Positions 1-9,721 are shown, counted from the stretch's first letter. The stretch is DNA of 64,000 nucleotides from Saccharothrix deserti (GCF_009769385.1 NZ_ML775963.1:1-64000), one strand, 5' to 3'. Made by a program: numbers and translations. The notes: a model not told the origin generated them from the letters alone.

Positions 1-75
1 CGGCCAGTGCGGCCGGGGGAACGCCGACGACGCAGCCAGCCCTTGCTTCATCGAACACACTAAGGAGTCAGTTTC

Positions 76-423
76 ATGTTGAAGAAGATTGGCGCAGCTT
101 CCGCCATCACCGTGGCGATGCTGCTGTTCGCGTCGCCCGCCAACGCCCAAGACATTCTCCCGATTGACATCGACGACAGCAACGTCAACTTCTGCCACAA
201 CGACATCACCGCCGCCGGCGCCGCCATCACTACCACCGTCACTGGCCTCCTCCCCACGGAGGACGAGGCCACCGAGGGCGGCAGCTACGACTGCACGGTC
301 TGGGAGGACGTGATCATCATCGTGGAGCAGGACGATGACGACCACGGCCACCACGGCCACCACGGCCACCACGGCTACAAGCCGCACGGCCACGGCCACG
401 GCCACCACGACAACGACGACTGA
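76..423 (+). CDS. Small secreted protein with His-rich C-terminal tail
   Basis: This is a 115-residue protein of unknown function. Residues 1-24 look like a Sec signal peptide: a KK n-region, a hydrophobic core, then ANA before the cut. The middle (about 25-85) is acidic and has two cysteines, in NFCHN and YDCTV, which could form a disulfide after export. The tail from about residue 86 alternates Asp, His and Gly (HGHHGHHGHHG) and ends in acidic residues, which suggests binding of a divalent metal such as Zn, Ni or Cu. A good ribosome binding site, AAGGAG, sits 9 bases before the ATG. No gene lies immediately downstream, so it seems monocistronic. I do not recognise the family. Confidence 0.75.
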   Translation: MLKKIGAASAITVAMLLFASPANAQDILPIDIDDSNVNFCHNDITAAGAAITTTVTGLLPTEDEATEGGSYDCTVWEDVIIIVEQDDDDHGHHGHHGHHGYKPHGHGHGHHDNDD

Positions 424-1103
424 CAGGCTGACGGGTCACCACAGGACGCCTTCTTCAGCGAACCGGGGAACGGAACTCAGCCGTTAAGGTGATAGTTCCG
501 ATGGACGTGTCACACAATGGCGGCTGTCGATACCCCTGGTACCTGATTCCTGGGTGACCATTCCACTGCGGGCCTCGACGTCCGGGGATCACCGAAGACT
601 CCGGAAGAGTCGGGATCGCGCAGAGGAGAGTGAGCGTGCCGGAGAGGCAGGCGGCGACGTCAACATCATCGACGACTGATCTCGACTTCACGTGAGTTTC
701 GACCCGGGGGCCACCGGAACGCATTCCGGTGGCCCCCACTCGATTGTGTTCTCCATTCACACAACCGAGGTCGCAGTGTTCGCCGAACGTGAGCCACCGG
801 TGATTCCGCGAGTCCCCCAGAAGAGTAAGAACGCTCAAGAAGGTGAGCGGCGCCTCCATCCCGCATTCGCCCAAGCTGCGGGCTCGAGTTCACCAACGGG
901 CCGCTGGTGGGCGAGCAATGACCCTGAAGCGGTTGTCGGCCTGCGGAAACACTGTGGCCGTCCTCGACGCCGCGGTGTGACCGGGTCGACGGAGCGTTCA
1001 TCACCCGTTGTGTCGATCAGGAACTGCACCGTAGGTCGTGTCGTCAACGGCGACGAGTCGACATCATCGACGAGGACTGCGACCTCCGGACTCGGTCCCC
1101 GTC
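424..1103. other. Gene-poor stretch with no convincing gene
   Basis: About 680 bases without a believable long gene. Open frames here lack start signals and family resemblance. Two similar segments, near 651-676 and 1050-1076, share the core ACATCATCGACGA or a close variant, which suggests a decayed duplication. A possible 19-codon frame (GTG at 636, stop at 693) has an AGAGGAGAG motif in front and a strong hairpin behind it. It is too short to call. Confidence 0.4.
706..737. terminator. Strong hairpin, terminator-like
   Basis: A perfect 14-bp stem (GGGGGCCACCGGAA and its complement) closes a 4-base loop, CGCA. No T-run follows on either strand, so this is the U-less hairpin type common in actinomycetes. 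It may end transcription from the left. Confidence 0.55.
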
Positions 1104-1129
1104 GGGGCACCGCCGCTCGGCGGCGCCCC
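1104..1129 (-). terminator. Hairpin after the isoprenyl transferase gene
   Basis: A GC-rich inverted repeat (GGGGCACCGCC with GGCGGCGCCCC, one G-T pair) lies 13 bases beyond the stop codon of the minus-strand isoprenyl transferase gene. This is the right place for its terminator. Confidence 0.5.
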
Positions 1130-1141
1130 CCTATCGCGTGG

Positions 1142-1921
1142 TCAGGACCCGAAGCGGCGGTGGCGGATCGCGTAGTCGCGCAGGGCGCGCAGGAAGTCGG
1201 TGCGGCGGAACTCCGGCCAGTAGGCCTCGCAGAACCAGAACTCCGAGTGCGCCGACTGCCACAGCATGAAACCCGACAGCCGCTGCTCGCCCGAGGTGCG
1301 GATGAGCAGGTCCGGGTCGGGCTGACCGGACGTGTAGAGGTGTTCGGCGATGTGGTCGACGTCCAAGACCTCGGCCAGCTCCTCGATCGTGCCGCCGGAC
1401 TCGGCGTGCTTCTGGAGCAGCTTGCGGACCGCGTCGGCGATCTCCTGGCGGCCGCCGTAGCCGACCGCGACGTTGACCTCCAGGCCGGTGCGGGCCTTGG
1501 TGCGCAGGGAGGCCGCGGACAGCCGGGCGGCGGTCTCGGTCGGCAGCATGTCCAGCGCGCCGACGTGCCGGATGCGCCACGGGTTACCGGGCTCGGCCAG
1601 CTCGTCGACAATGTCGGCGATGATGTCGAGCAGCGGGCCCAGCTCCTCGGCCGGCCGGTTGAGGTTGTCCGTGGACAGCAGCCACAGCGTCACCACCTCG
1701 ACCTCGGCCTCGCGGCACCAGGTCAGCAGCTCGAGGATCTTGCGGGCGCCGGCGCGGTGGCCGTGCGCGACGTCGGTGAAGCCCGCCTCCTTGGCCCACC
1801 GGCGGTTGCCGTCAAGCACCACGCCGACGTGACGTGGTCGTTGCTTGCCGTCGAGCCATCGGTTGAGGCGGAACTCGTAACCCTTGAGCAGCACGCTCTT
1901 GACTCGTTCGCGAAGACCCAC
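1142..1921 (-). CDS. Short-chain (Z)-isoprenyl diphosphate synthase (UppS family)
   Basis: A cis-prenyltransferase of 259 residues that adds isopentenyl diphosphate to an allylic diphosphate in cis. Seen in the sequence: the substrate-binding loop VLDGNRRWA with Asp at about 37, the HRAG motif at about 55-58, and the C-terminal signature RTSGEQRLSGFMLWQ. The divergent neighbour is trhA, an arrangement I recall for Rv1086/Rv1085c of M. tuberculosis. Rv1086 makes E,Z-farnesyl diphosphate, the precursor of decaprenyl phosphate, so that reaction is preferred to full-length undecaprenyl synthesis. This is inference from synteny: product chain length cannot be read from sequence alone. Expected in the cytoplasm or at the membrane, feeding the lipid carrier for cell-wall synthesis. 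Confidence 0.85.
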   Translation of the reverse strand: MGLRERVKSVLLKGYEFRLNRWLDGKQRPRHVGVVLDGNRRWAKEAGFTDVAHGHRAGARKILELLTWCREAEVEVVTLWLLSTDNLNRPAEELGPLLDIIADIVDELAEPGNPWRIRHVGALDMLPTETAARLSAASLRTKARTGLEVNVAVGYGGRQEIADAVRKLLQKHAESGGTIEELAEVLDVDHIAEHLYTSGQPDPDLLIRTSGEQRLSGFMLWQSAHSEFWFCEAYWPEFRRTDFLRALRDYAIRHRRFGS

Positions 1922-2003
1922 GCTCGAAGAGGGTACGCCGGGTGTGCGTGGTCACGCCCTCGTGTGCTGACCAGCCCACCTACGCTCCCGTAACCTCGGG
2001 GGC

Positions 2004-2681
2004 GTGACGACGCCGACGCATCCACAGTCGCCCGCGCCCGCGTTGCGGCCTCGCCTGCGGGGTTGGCTGCACCTCTGGTCCTTCGTCGTTTCGGTGGCGA
2101 CCGGTGCGACGCTGATCGCCCTGGCGGCGGCCACCGTGTCGGCCAAGGCCGCGCTGGCCACGTCCGTGTACGGGGCGACGGTGCTCGGCCTGTTCGGCGT
2201 GAGTGCGCTGTACCACCGGGTGAACTGGGTCAGCGTGCGTGCGCGGACGTGGATGAAACGCCTCGACCACTCGATGATCTTCGTGTTCATCGCGGGCACC
2301 TACACGCCGTTCGCGCTGCTGGCGATGGACCCGGGTACCGGCAACGTCGTGCTGCTGGTGGTGTGGGCGGGCGCGCTGGGCGGCGTGACGCTGAAACTGG
2401 CCTGGCCGCACGCCCCGAGGTGGCTCGGCGTGCCGATCTACATCGCCCTGGGCTGGGTGGCGGTGTTCGTCCTACCCGACCTCCTGCACCACGTGGGCGT
2501 GGCGGCACTGGTCCTGCTCCTGGTAGGCGGCCTGCTCTACACGGTCGGCGCCGTGTTCTACGCGACCCGCTGGCCCAACCCCTGGCCACACGTCTTCGGC
2601 TACCACGAGTTCTTCCACGCGGCCACCGTGCTGGCGGCACTGTGCCACTACATCGCCATCTGGTTCGCGATCTACTCCTGA
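2004..2681 (+). CDS. trhA: TrhA/hemolysin III family membrane protein
   Basis: A 225-residue membrane protein of the PAQR/hemolysin III superfamily with about seven transmembrane helices. Family marks are SALYHRVNW near residue 70, the DHSMIFVFIAGTYTPF segment near residue 90, and a C-terminal cluster GYHEFFH...CHY whose histidines probably bind zinc. Bacterial members (TrhA/YqfA) have been linked to membrane energetics and lipid homeostasis; the hemolysin name is historical. It starts at a GTG, about 80 bases from the divergent isoprenyl transferase gene, so the two share a promoter region. It nearly abuts the convergent peptidase gene (stop codons 7 bases apart). Confidence 0.85.
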   Translation: MTTPTHPQSPAPALRPRLRGWLHLWSFVVSVATGATLIALAAATVSAKAALATSVYGATVLGLFGVSALYHRVNWVSVRARTWMKRLDHSMIFVFIAGTYTPFALLAMDPGTGNVVLLVVWAGALGGVTLKLAWPHAPRWLGVPIYIALGWVAVFVLPDLLHHVGVAALVLLLVGGLLYTVGAVFYATRWPNPWPHVFGYHEFFHAATVLAALCHYIAIWFAIYS

Positions 2682-2688
2682 CCTGCGG

Positions 2689-3711
2689 TTAGGTGGGCCA
2701 GTGGGTGGCGAAGTCGGCTTCGGTCGCGTTGTGGTGGGCCAGGTTGGTCATCAGGGTTCGCAGGCCGTGGAGGACGGCGGGGCGGCCGATGCGGGACTCG
2801 ACGGCCAGGACTCGTGCCAGGTGGGGCGCGTACGGGCGGTCGGGTAGGGGGTGGTCCGGTAGGTCGTCCCACGGGCGGCTGCCGGGTAGTGCCTGTTCTA
2901 CGAAGAGCCTGCTCAGGTACACCGCCAGGCCCTCTACCAGCCACGACGACGTGCCCAGCAGGTTGCCTGCCCACACGTGCGCGACCTCGTGGCTCACCAC
3001 TGTCATGAGGTAGCGCGGTTCGTCCAGGCGGTCCAGCACGGCCTGGTCGAACAGGATCAGGCCCGCTACCGACAGCGCCAGTGACGGCAGGCCGTGGACG
3101 AACACCGCGTCGCACTTCGGGTACGGGTACGGGTACGGGACCAGCAGGCCCTCGTAGAACGCGATCGACCTGGCGATCAGGTCACCGACGGCCGCACCGT
3201 CCACCGAGGCGCGCGACCTCGGCACGTACACCGATTCGTGCACCCGGACGAACGGGCCGGCTGCCGCCGTTGCCGCGAACGACGCGATCGGGGCCGTCGG
3301 GGTGAACGTGCGGATCTCGCCGGCGTCGATCACCGCCGGGCCGTTCGACAGGCACGTCCACGACGGCGGCACGGTGACCGTGAGCGCGACCGGTGCGCGG
3401 AGCCACGGGTCGTCCGAGTGCCACCTGGCGTGCGGCGGCACGTCCGGGTAGTTCGCCGCGTACAGGTAGACCTGGCCGTCCACCGGGTCGGTGACGCGGC
3501 GGAACCCGCGCTCGGCGAACGGGAACGCGGCCTCGACCCGCAGTTCGTCGAGCCCGTCCGACCGGACGTTCAGCGAGGCACTGAGAATTTCCGGAACGGT
3601 CAGGTCGACGTGCTCGGGCGAACCGCGGAACCGGACGGTCGTGCGTGTCTTGACGTCCGGCGCCGACGGGTCCAAGTGCCAGGCCAGGTCGTACGAATCC
3701 ACTGCGATCAT
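2689..3711 (-). CDS. Short M1-family (aminopeptidase N-like) metallopeptidase
   Basis: A 340-residue protein related to M1 aminopeptidases but well under half the usual length of about 850. Residues 1-140 resemble the M1 N-terminal beta domain. A zinc site follows: HEVAH near residue 240, then WAGNLLG and WLVEGLAVYLS, where the Glu should be the third zinc ligand. The HEXXH-to-Glu spacing looks about four residues shorter than in classic PepN. The exopeptidase GAMEN loop is not recognisable, with LSVAGLILFD in about the right place. The C-terminal helical domain of PepN is absent. It may be a minimal endopeptidase or an inactive relative. Its start lies 44 bases from the stop of the gene upstream, which suggests cotranscription. 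Confidence 0.7.
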   Translation of the reverse strand: MIAVDSYDLAWHLDPSAPDVKTRTTVRFRGSPEHVDLTVPEILSASLNVRSDGLDELRVEAAFPFAERGFRRVTDPVDGQVYLYAANYPDVPPHARWHSDDPWLRAPVALTVTVPPSWTCLSNGPAVIDAGEIRTFTPTAPIASFAATAAAGPFVRVHESVYVPRSRASVDGAAVGDLIARSIAFYEGLLVPYPYPYPKCDAVFVHGLPSLALSVAGLILFDQAVLDRLDEPRYLMTVVSHEVAHVWAGNLLGTSSWLVEGLAVYLSRLFVEQALPGSRPWDDLPDHPLPDRPYAPHLARVLAVESRIGRPAVLHGLRTLMTNLAHHNATEADFATHWPT

Positions 3712-3754
3712 GGCGAATCCCCCGTCCCCAAAGTAACGGGGAACGGGGGATCCG

Positions 3755-4321
3755 TCACGCGAGATCGGGGCCCTGCGCGCGCAGGTCGTCCACCCGCGTC
3801 ATCGCGTCACGCAGTTCGGTCAGCCACGTGTCGGCGTGCTCGCCGACCAGCCGCACGGCCCACGCCAGCGCCTCCGACCGGGACCGCGCCACGCCCGCCG
3901 CGACCAGGGTGTCCAGCACCTTGCGCTCGGGCTGCCGCAGCCGCGTCATCACGGGCACCGACAGCGTGGTGAACAGCTCTTCCGTGCCACCGAGCCGGGC
4001 ACCCCAGGCGACCTTCCGCCGGTAGCGGTGCTCGGCCTGGCGGGCGATCTCGATCCGCTCGTCCCTGGTCTGCTCGCGGAACCGGCTGATCCGGCCCGAC
4101 TCGGCCGCCGACCGCTCGGCGTCGTCGGCGAACTCGCCGTCCAGCGCGGGCAGCGTGCCCACGACCAGGATCTCCTCCCGGTCCACCGTCACCACCGGTG
4201 CCTCGGTGAACCAGCCGTCGGGCAGCCTGCCGCTGAACCAGGCCGCCGCGTCGTCCGCCGGGGGTTGGTCGGCCTGCTGCCAACCGCCTCGGCCTCCCCA
4301 TCCACGTCGCATCTCCACCAC
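3755..4321 (-). CDS. Hypothetical protein with Ser-rich-free, charged C-terminal half
   Basis: A 188-residue soluble protein I cannot assign to a family. The N-terminal 20 residues are Trp/Gly/Arg-rich. A middle beta-like segment (VVTVDREEILVVGTLPAL) is followed by a charged helical region with many Arg and Glu. The end contains SRSEALAWAVRLVGEHADTW, which resembles the helical part of small actinobacterial regulators with a ribbon-helix-helix-like turn; this is only a resemblance. It lies between the M1-like gene and the DUF255 gene on the same strand and probably belongs to that transcript. The start may instead be the Met at residue 4. Confidence 0.55.
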   Translation of the reverse strand: MVEMRRGWGGRGGWQQADQPPADDAAAWFSGRLPDGWFTEAPVVTVDREEILVVGTLPALDGEFADDAERSAAESGRISRFREQTRDERIEIARQAEHRYRRKVAWGARLGGTEELFTTLSVPVMTRLRQPERKVLDTLVAAGVARSRSEALAWAVRLVGEHADTWLTELRDAMTRVDDLRAQGPDLA

Positions 4322-4386
4322 CTCGATTACATGATTACGACGATGCAGACGCTACGCCTGCAACACCCGTCGAACAGGTCGGTTCG

Positions 4387-6354
4387 CTACCGGTGGACAG
4401 CCAGGGCCTGGGACAACTCCGCCACCGACGTCACCGGCCGGTCGCACACGTACCCGTGGCACACGTACGCCGCCGCGGCGCCGTCCACCAACGGCCGGTC
4501 GACCAGCAACGGCGCGGAGCCCGGCGCGCCCGCCACCACCACACCGCCGCCGTGCACACCGGTCCACGCGGCGCTGACCAGGTCGGACGCGTCACCGACC
4601 ACGGCGACCTGCACCGGTCCCAGCGCCAACGCCTCGGCCACGCTCAGCCAGTGCCCGGCGAACCGGGGCTCACGGGCGGCCAGCAGCCCGGCCCGCGCGA
4701 CGGCGGCCTCGGCGGCGTCGCGGTAGGTCGACGGCCCGCCCAGCACGGACGCCGTCACCAGCGCCGAGGCCAACGACGACGCGCCGGACGGGCTCGCGTT
4801 GTCCGACGGGTCCGACGGCCGCTGCACCAACGCCTCGGCGTCGTCCGCCGTGTCGTAGTAGACGCCCGGCTCGGCGCCCGCGAACCGGGCCAGCGCGGTG
4901 TCCAGCAGTCCACAGGCGACGGTGAACCACTTGACGTCACCGGTCGCCTGGTGCAACGCCAGCAGGCCGTCGGCGAAGCAGCCGTAGTCCTCCAGCACAC
5001 CCGCCGCCGTGCCCGGCACACCGTTGCGCGACGTCCGCAACAGCCGCCCGTCGACCATGTGCACGTCCAGGATCAACTGCGCGGCCCGCGCCGCCGCCTC
5101 CACCCACCGCGGCTCCCCGAACACCGCGCCCGCCTCGGCCAGCGCCACGATCGCCAACCCGTTCCACGCCGTCACGACCTTGTCGTCACGTCCCGGCTGC
5201 GGCCGGCGGTCGCGCACCTCCAGCAGCTTGGCCGCGATCTCCGGGTCGGGTTCGCCGAGCATCCGCAACGTCGACGTGCCGTGCTCGAACGTGCCCTCGT
5301 CCGTCACGCCGTACAGCGCCGCAGCGCGCGCTCCGGTCGCCAACCCCAACGCCTCGACCAACTGCGCGGGCGTCCACACGTACGTCGAACCCTCGACGCC
5401 CTCGGTGTCCGCGTCGAGCGACGCCGCGAACCCGCCCTCCGGCGTGCCGAGGTCGCGGAGCAGGAACTCCGCCGTCTCCCGCGCCACCGCCCGGTACCGC
5501 GGGTTGTCGTCACGGCGACTCAGGTGCGTGTAGACGCGCAGCAGCAAAGCGTTGTCGTACAACATCTTCTCGAAGTGCGGCACCACCCACGCCGCGTCCA
5601 CGCTGTACCGCGCGAACCCGCCCGCCAGCTGGTCGTACAGCCCGCCGTTCGCCATCGCGTCGCACGTCGCCCGCGCCATGGACAACGCCTCGACCGACCC
5701 GGTCCGCTCGTAGTGGCGCAACAGGAACTCCAGCACCATCGACGGCGGGAACTTCGGCGCGCCACCGAACCCGGCGTTGGTCCGGTCGAAGTGCCCGAGC
5801 AACGACACCACCGCACCCGACAGCACGTCGGCGTCCACAGTGGACTGGGGCAGTGGCTTGAAGGCCAACTGCCGCACGATCCCCGCCGCCGACTCGCGCA
5901 CCTCGTCGCGCTGCTCGCGCCACGCGTGCGTGATGGCCTCCAGCACCTGCCCGAACGACGGCATGCCCGGACGCGGCGACGGCGGGTAGTACGTGCCCGC
6001 GTAGAACGGCTCGCCGTCGGGCGTGAGGAAGCACGTCATCGGCCACCCGCCGTGCCCGCTGAGCGCCTGCGTGACCGCCATGTAGACCGCGTCCACGTCC
6101 GGCCGCTCCTCGCGGTCCACCTTCACGTTCACGAAGTGCTCGTTCATGTACGCCGCGGTGGCCTCGTCCTCGAACGACTCGTGTGCCATGACGTGACACC
6201 AGTGGCACGCGGCGTAACCGACGGAGAGCAGGACCGGCACACCCCGTTTCCCGGCCTCTTCGAACGCCTCCGGCGACCAGGGCCACCAGTCCACCGGGTT
6301 GTCGGCGTGCTGGAGCAGGTAGGGGCTGGTCGAGGACGCGAGCCGGTTCGTCAT
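4387..6354 (-). CDS. DUF255/YyaL-type thioredoxin-domain protein
   Basis: A 655-residue protein of the YyaL/SSP411 family. The N-terminal 170 residues form a thioredoxin-like domain with the family motif [18 protein letters not shown] (CHWC in the active-site position) and [16 protein letters not shown]. The rest is an alpha/alpha toroid similar to N-acylglucosamine epimerases and glycoside hydrolases. Biochemical function is not established; a redox or sugar-linked role is guesswork. I chose the internal ATG giving [16 protein letters not shown] because family members begin this way; an ATG 8 codons upstream is also open. It corresponds to Rv1084 by position. It is transcribed divergently from the phosphoesterase gene. 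Confidence 0.85.
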   Translation of the reverse strand: MTNRLASSTSPYLLQHADNPVDWWPWSPEAFEEAGKRGVPVLLSVGYAACHWCHVMAHESFEDEATAAYMNEHFVNVKVDREERPDVDAVYMAVTQALSGHGGWPMTCFLTPDGEPFYAGTYYPPSPRPGMPSFGQVLEAITHAWREQRDEVRESAAGIVRQLAFKPLPQSTVDADVLSGAVVSLLGHFDRTNAGFGGAPKFPPSMVLEFLLRHYERTGSVEALSMARATCDAMANGGLYDQLAGGFARYSVDAAWVVPHFEKMLYDNALLLRVYTHLSRRDDNPRYRAVARETAEFLLRDLGTPEGGFAASLDADTEGVEGSTYVWTPAQLVEALGLATGARAAALYGVTDEGTFEHGTSTLRMLGEPDPEIAAKLLEVRDRRPQPGRDDKVVTAWNGLAIVALAEAGAVFGEPRWVEAAARAAQLILDVHMVDGRLLRTSRNGVPGTAAGVLEDYGCFADGLLALHQATGDVKWFTVACGLLDTALARFAGAEPGVYYDTADDAEALVQRPSDPSDNASPSGASSLASALVTASVLGGPSTYRDAAEAAVARAGLLAAREPRFAGHWLSVAEALALGPVQVAVVGDASDLVSAAWTGVHGGGVVVAGAPGSAPLLVDRPLVDGAAAAYVCHGYVCDRPVTSVAELSQALAVHR

Positions 6355-6401
6355 GGCTCCACAGTAATTCGCGGACAATCCCGGGACCGGTCGATCAGAC
6401 T

Positions 6402-7154
6402 GTGCCGATGGAGCCCTCGGACGAGCCCCTTCCCCACGACCTGCGCCACGAGACCGGCCCGTTCGACGTGATCGGCGACGTGCACGGGTGCCGCGTGGAA
6501 CTGGTCCACCTGCTGCGCGAACTGGGCTATTCCAGCGACGGCGTCCACCCGGAGGGGCGCAAGGTGGCGTTCCTGGGCGACCTCGTGGACCGCGGCCCCG
6601 ACACGCCGGGCGTGCTGCGGCTCGTGATGGCCATGGTGGCGGCGGGCGACGCCATCTCGGTGCGCGGCAACCACGAGGAGAAGCTGGTGCGGGCGTTGAA
6701 GGGCCACGACGTCCGGGCCGACCACGGCCTGGGCCAGTCGTTGGACCAACTGGCCCGCGAGACGCCGGGGTTCCGCGCCGAGGTCCTGGCGTTCTGCGAC
6801 TCGCTGGTGCCGCACTACGTGCTGGACGGCGGCAAGCTCGTCATCGCCCACGCCGGCCTCCCCGAGCGCTACCACGGCCGCGAGTCGGCGCGGATGCGGT
6901 CGTTGGCGTTGTGGGGCGTCAGCACGGGCGAGTACGACTCCCGCGGGTTCCCCGTCCGCCACCCGTGGGCGGAGGACTACCGGGGCGCCGCGATGGTCCT
7001 CTACGGACACACACCGGTCGAGGAACCGGAATGGGTCAACGGAACCCTGTGCCTGGACACGGGCTGCGTGTTCGGCGGCAGGCTGACCGCCCTGCGGTAC
7101 CCGGAACGGGAGATCGTGTCCGTACCGGCCCGCCGCGTCTGGTACCGGCAGTAG
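6402..7154 (+). CDS. PPP-family metallophosphoesterase (PrpE/PNKP-like)
   Basis: A calcineurin-like phosphoesterase of 250 residues with all the metal-binding motifs of the PPP superfamily in order: [19 protein letters not shown], an HAG segment and GHTP. The layout resembles bacterial PrpE/ApaH diadenosine tetraphosphatases and the phosphatase module of polynucleotide kinase-phosphatase. The substrate could therefore be a dinucleoside polyphosphate, a protein phosphate or a nucleic-acid phosphate end. The start is either the GTG at 6402 or the ATG two codons later; no clear ribosome binding site decides it. It stands alone, divergent from the DUF255 gene. Confidence 0.8.
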   Translation: MPMEPSDEPLPHDLRHETGPFDVIGDVHGCRVELVHLLRELGYSSDGVHPEGRKVAFLGDLVDRGPDTPGVLRLVMAMVAAGDAISVRGNHEEKLVRALKGHDVRADHGLGQSLDQLARETPGFRAEVLAFCDSLVPHYVLDGGKLVIAHAGLPERYHGRESARMRSLALWGVSTGEYDSRGFPVRHPWAEDYRGAAMVLYGHTPVEEPEWVNGTLCLDTGCVFGGRLTALRYPEREIVSVPARRVWYRQ

Positions 7155-7332
7155 GCTCGCGGACTGCGCGCCAGCTACCGGTCACGCTGGTCCACCTCGG
7201 GGTGACGGTCGCCGCGTCGGGCGAGTCCAGGGGCCCGGTGGATGCCGGTGACCTGGCCGTTTTACGCCTGGCGTCTCCGGTTTCCGGGGCTGTCCCGGTC
7301 GAGGAGATCGTCCGCCTGTGGCCGCAGGCCGC

Positions 7333-7641
7333 CTAGTCGTTCTTGCCGTTGCCGTTGGCCTTGGCTTCCGGCTTGGCCTCGGTGGCTTCCGGCGCGGCGT
7401 CCGGCTGGTCGAAGGACGCGGGCACCTTCTTCAGGTGCTTGTTCATCGACCTGACCAGGAAGAACACGGCGATGAAGAACAGCACGAGGATGAGCAGGCC
7501 GAGCGGGGACGACTTGCCGAAGTCCTCCTGCTGGCCGCCCGGGTCCTTGTCCGTGGACGGCACGGACGGCTGTTGGGCCAGCACGGTCGCCGTGGTCTGC
7601 TCCCAGGGGATCGGGGCGAACATCGGGTCGAGCGAGGTCAC
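7333..7641 (-). CDS. Small single-pass membrane protein downstream of mca
   Basis: A 102-residue protein whose GTG start overlaps the mca stop codon by four bases (GTGA), so the two are translationally coupled. It has a hydrophobic transmembrane segment ([17 protein letters not shown]) near residues 42-58, a short basic stretch, and an Ala/Glu/Lys/Asn-rich tail. The protein in this position in mycobacteria (Rv1083) is a similar small membrane protein of unknown function. The tight coupling to mca is what is worth noting. Confidence 0.75.
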   Translation of the reverse strand: MTSLDPMFAPIPWEQTTATVLAQQPSVPSTDKDPGGQQEDFGKSSPLGLLILVLFFIAVFFLVRSMNKHLKKVPASFDQPDAAPEATEAKPEAKANGNGKND

Positions 7642-8519
7642 GCGGTCACCCTCTCCCGGACGCCCGCGAACAGGTCGTCCTCGGGCACGGTGCTGTCGAC
7701 CAGCGACCGGGCCAATTCGTACTCCTCCGTCGGCCACACCTCGCGCTGCATCTCCAGCGGCACGGCGAACCAGCGGCTCTCGGGGTCGATCTGGGTGGCG
7801 TGGGCCTTGAGGGCCTCATCGCGCACCGGGAAGTAGTCGGCGCACTCGACGCGGGTGGTGACCCGTTCGATGACGTCCGGCCTGTCCTTGTCCCAGCCCG
7901 CCAGCCACTCGGCGTACGGGGACTCCTGGCCCTGGGCGATCAGGGCCTCGTGGAACGCCATCAGCTTCGCGCGGGAGAAGCCGTGCGAGTAGTACAGCTT
8001 CAGCGGCTGCCAGGGCTCACCCAGCTCGGGGTAGCGCTCCGGGTCGCCGGCCGCGTCGAACGCGGCGACCGAGACCTCGTGGCAGCGGATGTGGTCGGGG
8101 TGCGGGTAGCCGCCGTTCTCGTCGTAGGTGACGATCACGTGCGGGCGGAAGTCGCGGATCACCTCGACCAGGGGCGGCGTGGACTCCTCCAGCGGGACGA
8201 GGGCGAAGCAGCCCTCGGGCAGCGGCGGCAGCGGGTCGCCCTCGGGCAGGCCCGAGTCGACGAAACCGAGCCAGCGGTGCTGCACACCGAGGATCTCGGC
8301 GGCCTCGGCCATCTCGCCGCGCCGGATCTCGGCCATGTTCTCCAGCACGTCGGGGCGGTCCATGGCGGGGTTCAGGATGCTGCCCGCCTCGCCGCCGGTG
8401 CAGGTCACGACCATCACCTCGTGGCCCTCGGCCACGTAGCGCGCCATCGTCGCGGCACCCTTGCTCGACTCGTCGTCGGGGTGCGCGTGCACCGCCATCA
8501 GGCGCAGCTTCTCAACCAT
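7638..8519 (-). CDS. mca: Mycothiol S-conjugate amidase
   Basis: A zinc amidase of the MshB/Mca (LmbE-like) family, 293 residues. It cleaves mycothiol S-conjugates into a mercapturic acid for export plus GlcN-Ins for recycling, which detoxifies electrophiles and antibiotics. Seen: the AHPDDE zinc motif at residues 12-17 (His13, Asp16), TGGEAGSI in the substrate pocket, and [11 protein letters not shown] carrying the third zinc ligand. The ATG at 8519 is preceded by AAGGAGGAG; an open frame extends 37 codons upstream but lacks such a site. Its presence marks a mycothiol-producing actinobacterium. It is divergent from the DUF4307 gene and coupled to the small membrane gene downstream. Confidence 0.93.
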   Translation of the reverse strand: MVEKLRLMAVHAHPDDESSKGAATMARYVAEGHEVMVVTCTGGEAGSILNPAMDRPDVLENMAEIRRGEMAEAAEILGVQHRWLGFVDSGLPEGDPLPPLPEGCFALVPLEESTPPLVEVIRDFRPHVIVTYDENGGYPHPDHIRCHEVSVAAFDAAGDPERYPELGEPWQPLKLYYSHGFSRAKLMAFHEALIAQGQESPYAEWLAGWDKDRPDVIERVTTRVECADYFPVRDEALKAHATQIDPESRWFAVPLEMQREVWPTEEYELARSLVDSTVPEDDLFAGVRERVTA

Positions 8520-8630
8520 GACGGTGGTGCTCCTCCTTGGGCCCTGCCGAACGGGACCGCTCCAGCCCCTGCGACACTCAACGCGGTGGTCGATGGCCAT
8601 TGTTCCCCACGGGCAGGAAGGCGTTGGCAA

Positions 8631-9041
8631 GTGGCACTGCCCGAGGGTCGGTACGGCAAACCCCGGAGGCCCCTGCCCAAGTGGGCCCGTTGGTCACTCC
8701 CCGTGATCGCCGTGCTGGTCGGCGCGGTCGTCGCCTGGGTCGGCTACCGCAATCTCGGCACGATGCCCGTCGAGGCCAAGCAGACCGCGTTCGAGGTGCT
8801 GGACGACAGCTCCGTCGAAATCACGTTCGAAGTGGTCAGGCAGACACCGGAGCAGCCGGTCGTGTGCATCGTGCGGGCGCGTTCCCAGGACGGCGACGAG
8901 GCGGGTCGGCGTGAGGTGCTGGTCGAGCCGGGTGCCGACACGGTGCGCGCGACGACGGTGCTGAAGACGTCCAAACCCCCGGTCACCGGAGAGGTCTTCG
9001 GCTGCACCTACCAGGTTCCGGCTTACCTGTCCACGAGGTAG
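8631..9041 (+). CDS. DUF4307 family membrane protein
   Basis: A 136-residue single-pass membrane protein. A basic N-terminus ([15 protein letters not shown]) is followed by one transmembrane helix ([18 protein letters not shown], about 22-39). An extracytoplasmic beta-rich domain comes next, with two cysteines (VVCIV and FGCTY) that may pair. This is the conserved neighbour of greA in actinobacteria (Rv1081c). Function is unknown. The GTG start at 8631 has GGAAGGCG in front; longer open frames to the left run antisense to mca and are not credible. Confidence 0.75.
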   Translation: MALPEGRYGKPRRPLPKWARWSLPVIAVLVGAVVAWVGYRNLGTMPVEAKQTAFEVLDDSSVEITFEVVRQTPEQPVVCIVRARSQDGDEAGRREVLVEPGADTVRATTVLKTSKPPVTGEVFGCTYQVPAYLSTR

Positions 9042-9132
9042 CGGCCAAGCGGGTGATCTGCAGGTTTAGTGGCGGGTCCGGGAACAAAACACCGTCGCTG
9101 AGCGTTGTACGCGTGTTACTCTGGCCTTTCAG

Positions 9133-9159
9133 CACGGCCCCGACGCGGGCCGTGTTTTT
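9133..9159 (+). terminator. Intrinsic terminator in front of greA
   Basis: An 8-bp perfect stem (CACGGCCC / GGGCCGTG) with a 6-base loop is followed directly by TTTTT. It lies 92 bases after the DUF4307 stop and 74 bases before the greA start. It either ends the upstream transcript or works as an attenuator in the greA leader. Confidence 0.75.
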
Positions 9160-9232
9160 CCGTTCCGGGCTGGTGCGCCCGGGAACTGCCAGCCCACGCC
9201 GTGGGCCGGAGCAAGACAAGGAGTTGGTGACC

Positions 9233-9721
9233 GTGAGCGACACTGAGGTGACCTGGCTGACCCAGGAGGCCTACGACCGGCTCAAGGGAGAGCTGGACGA
9301 GATGATCGAGAATCGCCCGGTCATTGCTGCGGAGATCAACGCGCGTCGCGAAGAGGGTGACCTCCGCGAGAACGGCGGGTACCACGCGGCCCGCGAGGAG
9401 CAGGGCAAGCAGGAGGCCCGAATCCGCCAGCTGCAGGAGCTGTTGAGGGTCGCCAAGGTCGGCGAGGCACCCACGGTCACGGGCGTCGCGGCGCCCGGCA
9501 TGGTGCTCACCGTCCGCTATGACGGGGATGACGAGACCGAGGAGTTCCTGCTCGCGACCCGTGAGGAGGGCGCGCACGGCGCTCTGGAGGTCTACTCCCC
9601 CTCGTCCCCGCTGGGCAAGGCTCTGCTCGGTGCCAAGGAGGGCGAGACACGCGAGTACGAACTGCCCAACGGCAGCACGATGAAGGTCACTCTCATCAAG
9701 GCCGTGCCGTACGCCGGCTGA
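9233..9721 (+). CDS. greA: Transcription elongation factor GreA
   Basis: GreA rescues backtracked RNA polymerase by stimulating transcript cleavage. The 162-residue protein has the N-terminal coiled coil (residues 1-77) with [18 protein letters not shown] at the tip, including the acidic residues that reach the polymerase active site. The C-terminal FKBP-like domain ends in [17 protein letters not shown] and [10 protein letters not shown]. The second of two in-frame GTGs was chosen because the AAGGAG at 9218 is 9 bases from it but only 3 from the first. An intrinsic terminator lies in the leader. A strong terminator follows the gene. Confidence 0.95.
   Translation: MSDTEVTWLTQEAYDRLKGELDEMIENRPVIAAEINARREEGDLRENGGYHAAREEQGKQEARIRQLQELLRVAKVGEAPTVTGVAAPGMVLTVRYDGDDETEEFLLATREEGAHGALEVYSPSSPLGKALLGAKEGETREYELPNGSTMKVTLIKAVPYAG

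Noticed and set aside
636..695. 19-residue peptide gene with terminator
   Set aside because: The ribosome site and hairpin are suggestive, but length and composition give no support and no relative is known.
692..1993. Long plus-strand open frame antisense to the isoprenyl transferase
   Set aside because: It runs opposite to a clear UppS-family gene; GC-rich DNA keeps the opposite frames open. No family motif or ribosome site.
7800..8625. Plus-strand open frame through mca
   Set aside because: It is the antisense of mca. Only its downstream part, after 8631, is a real gene (DUF4307).
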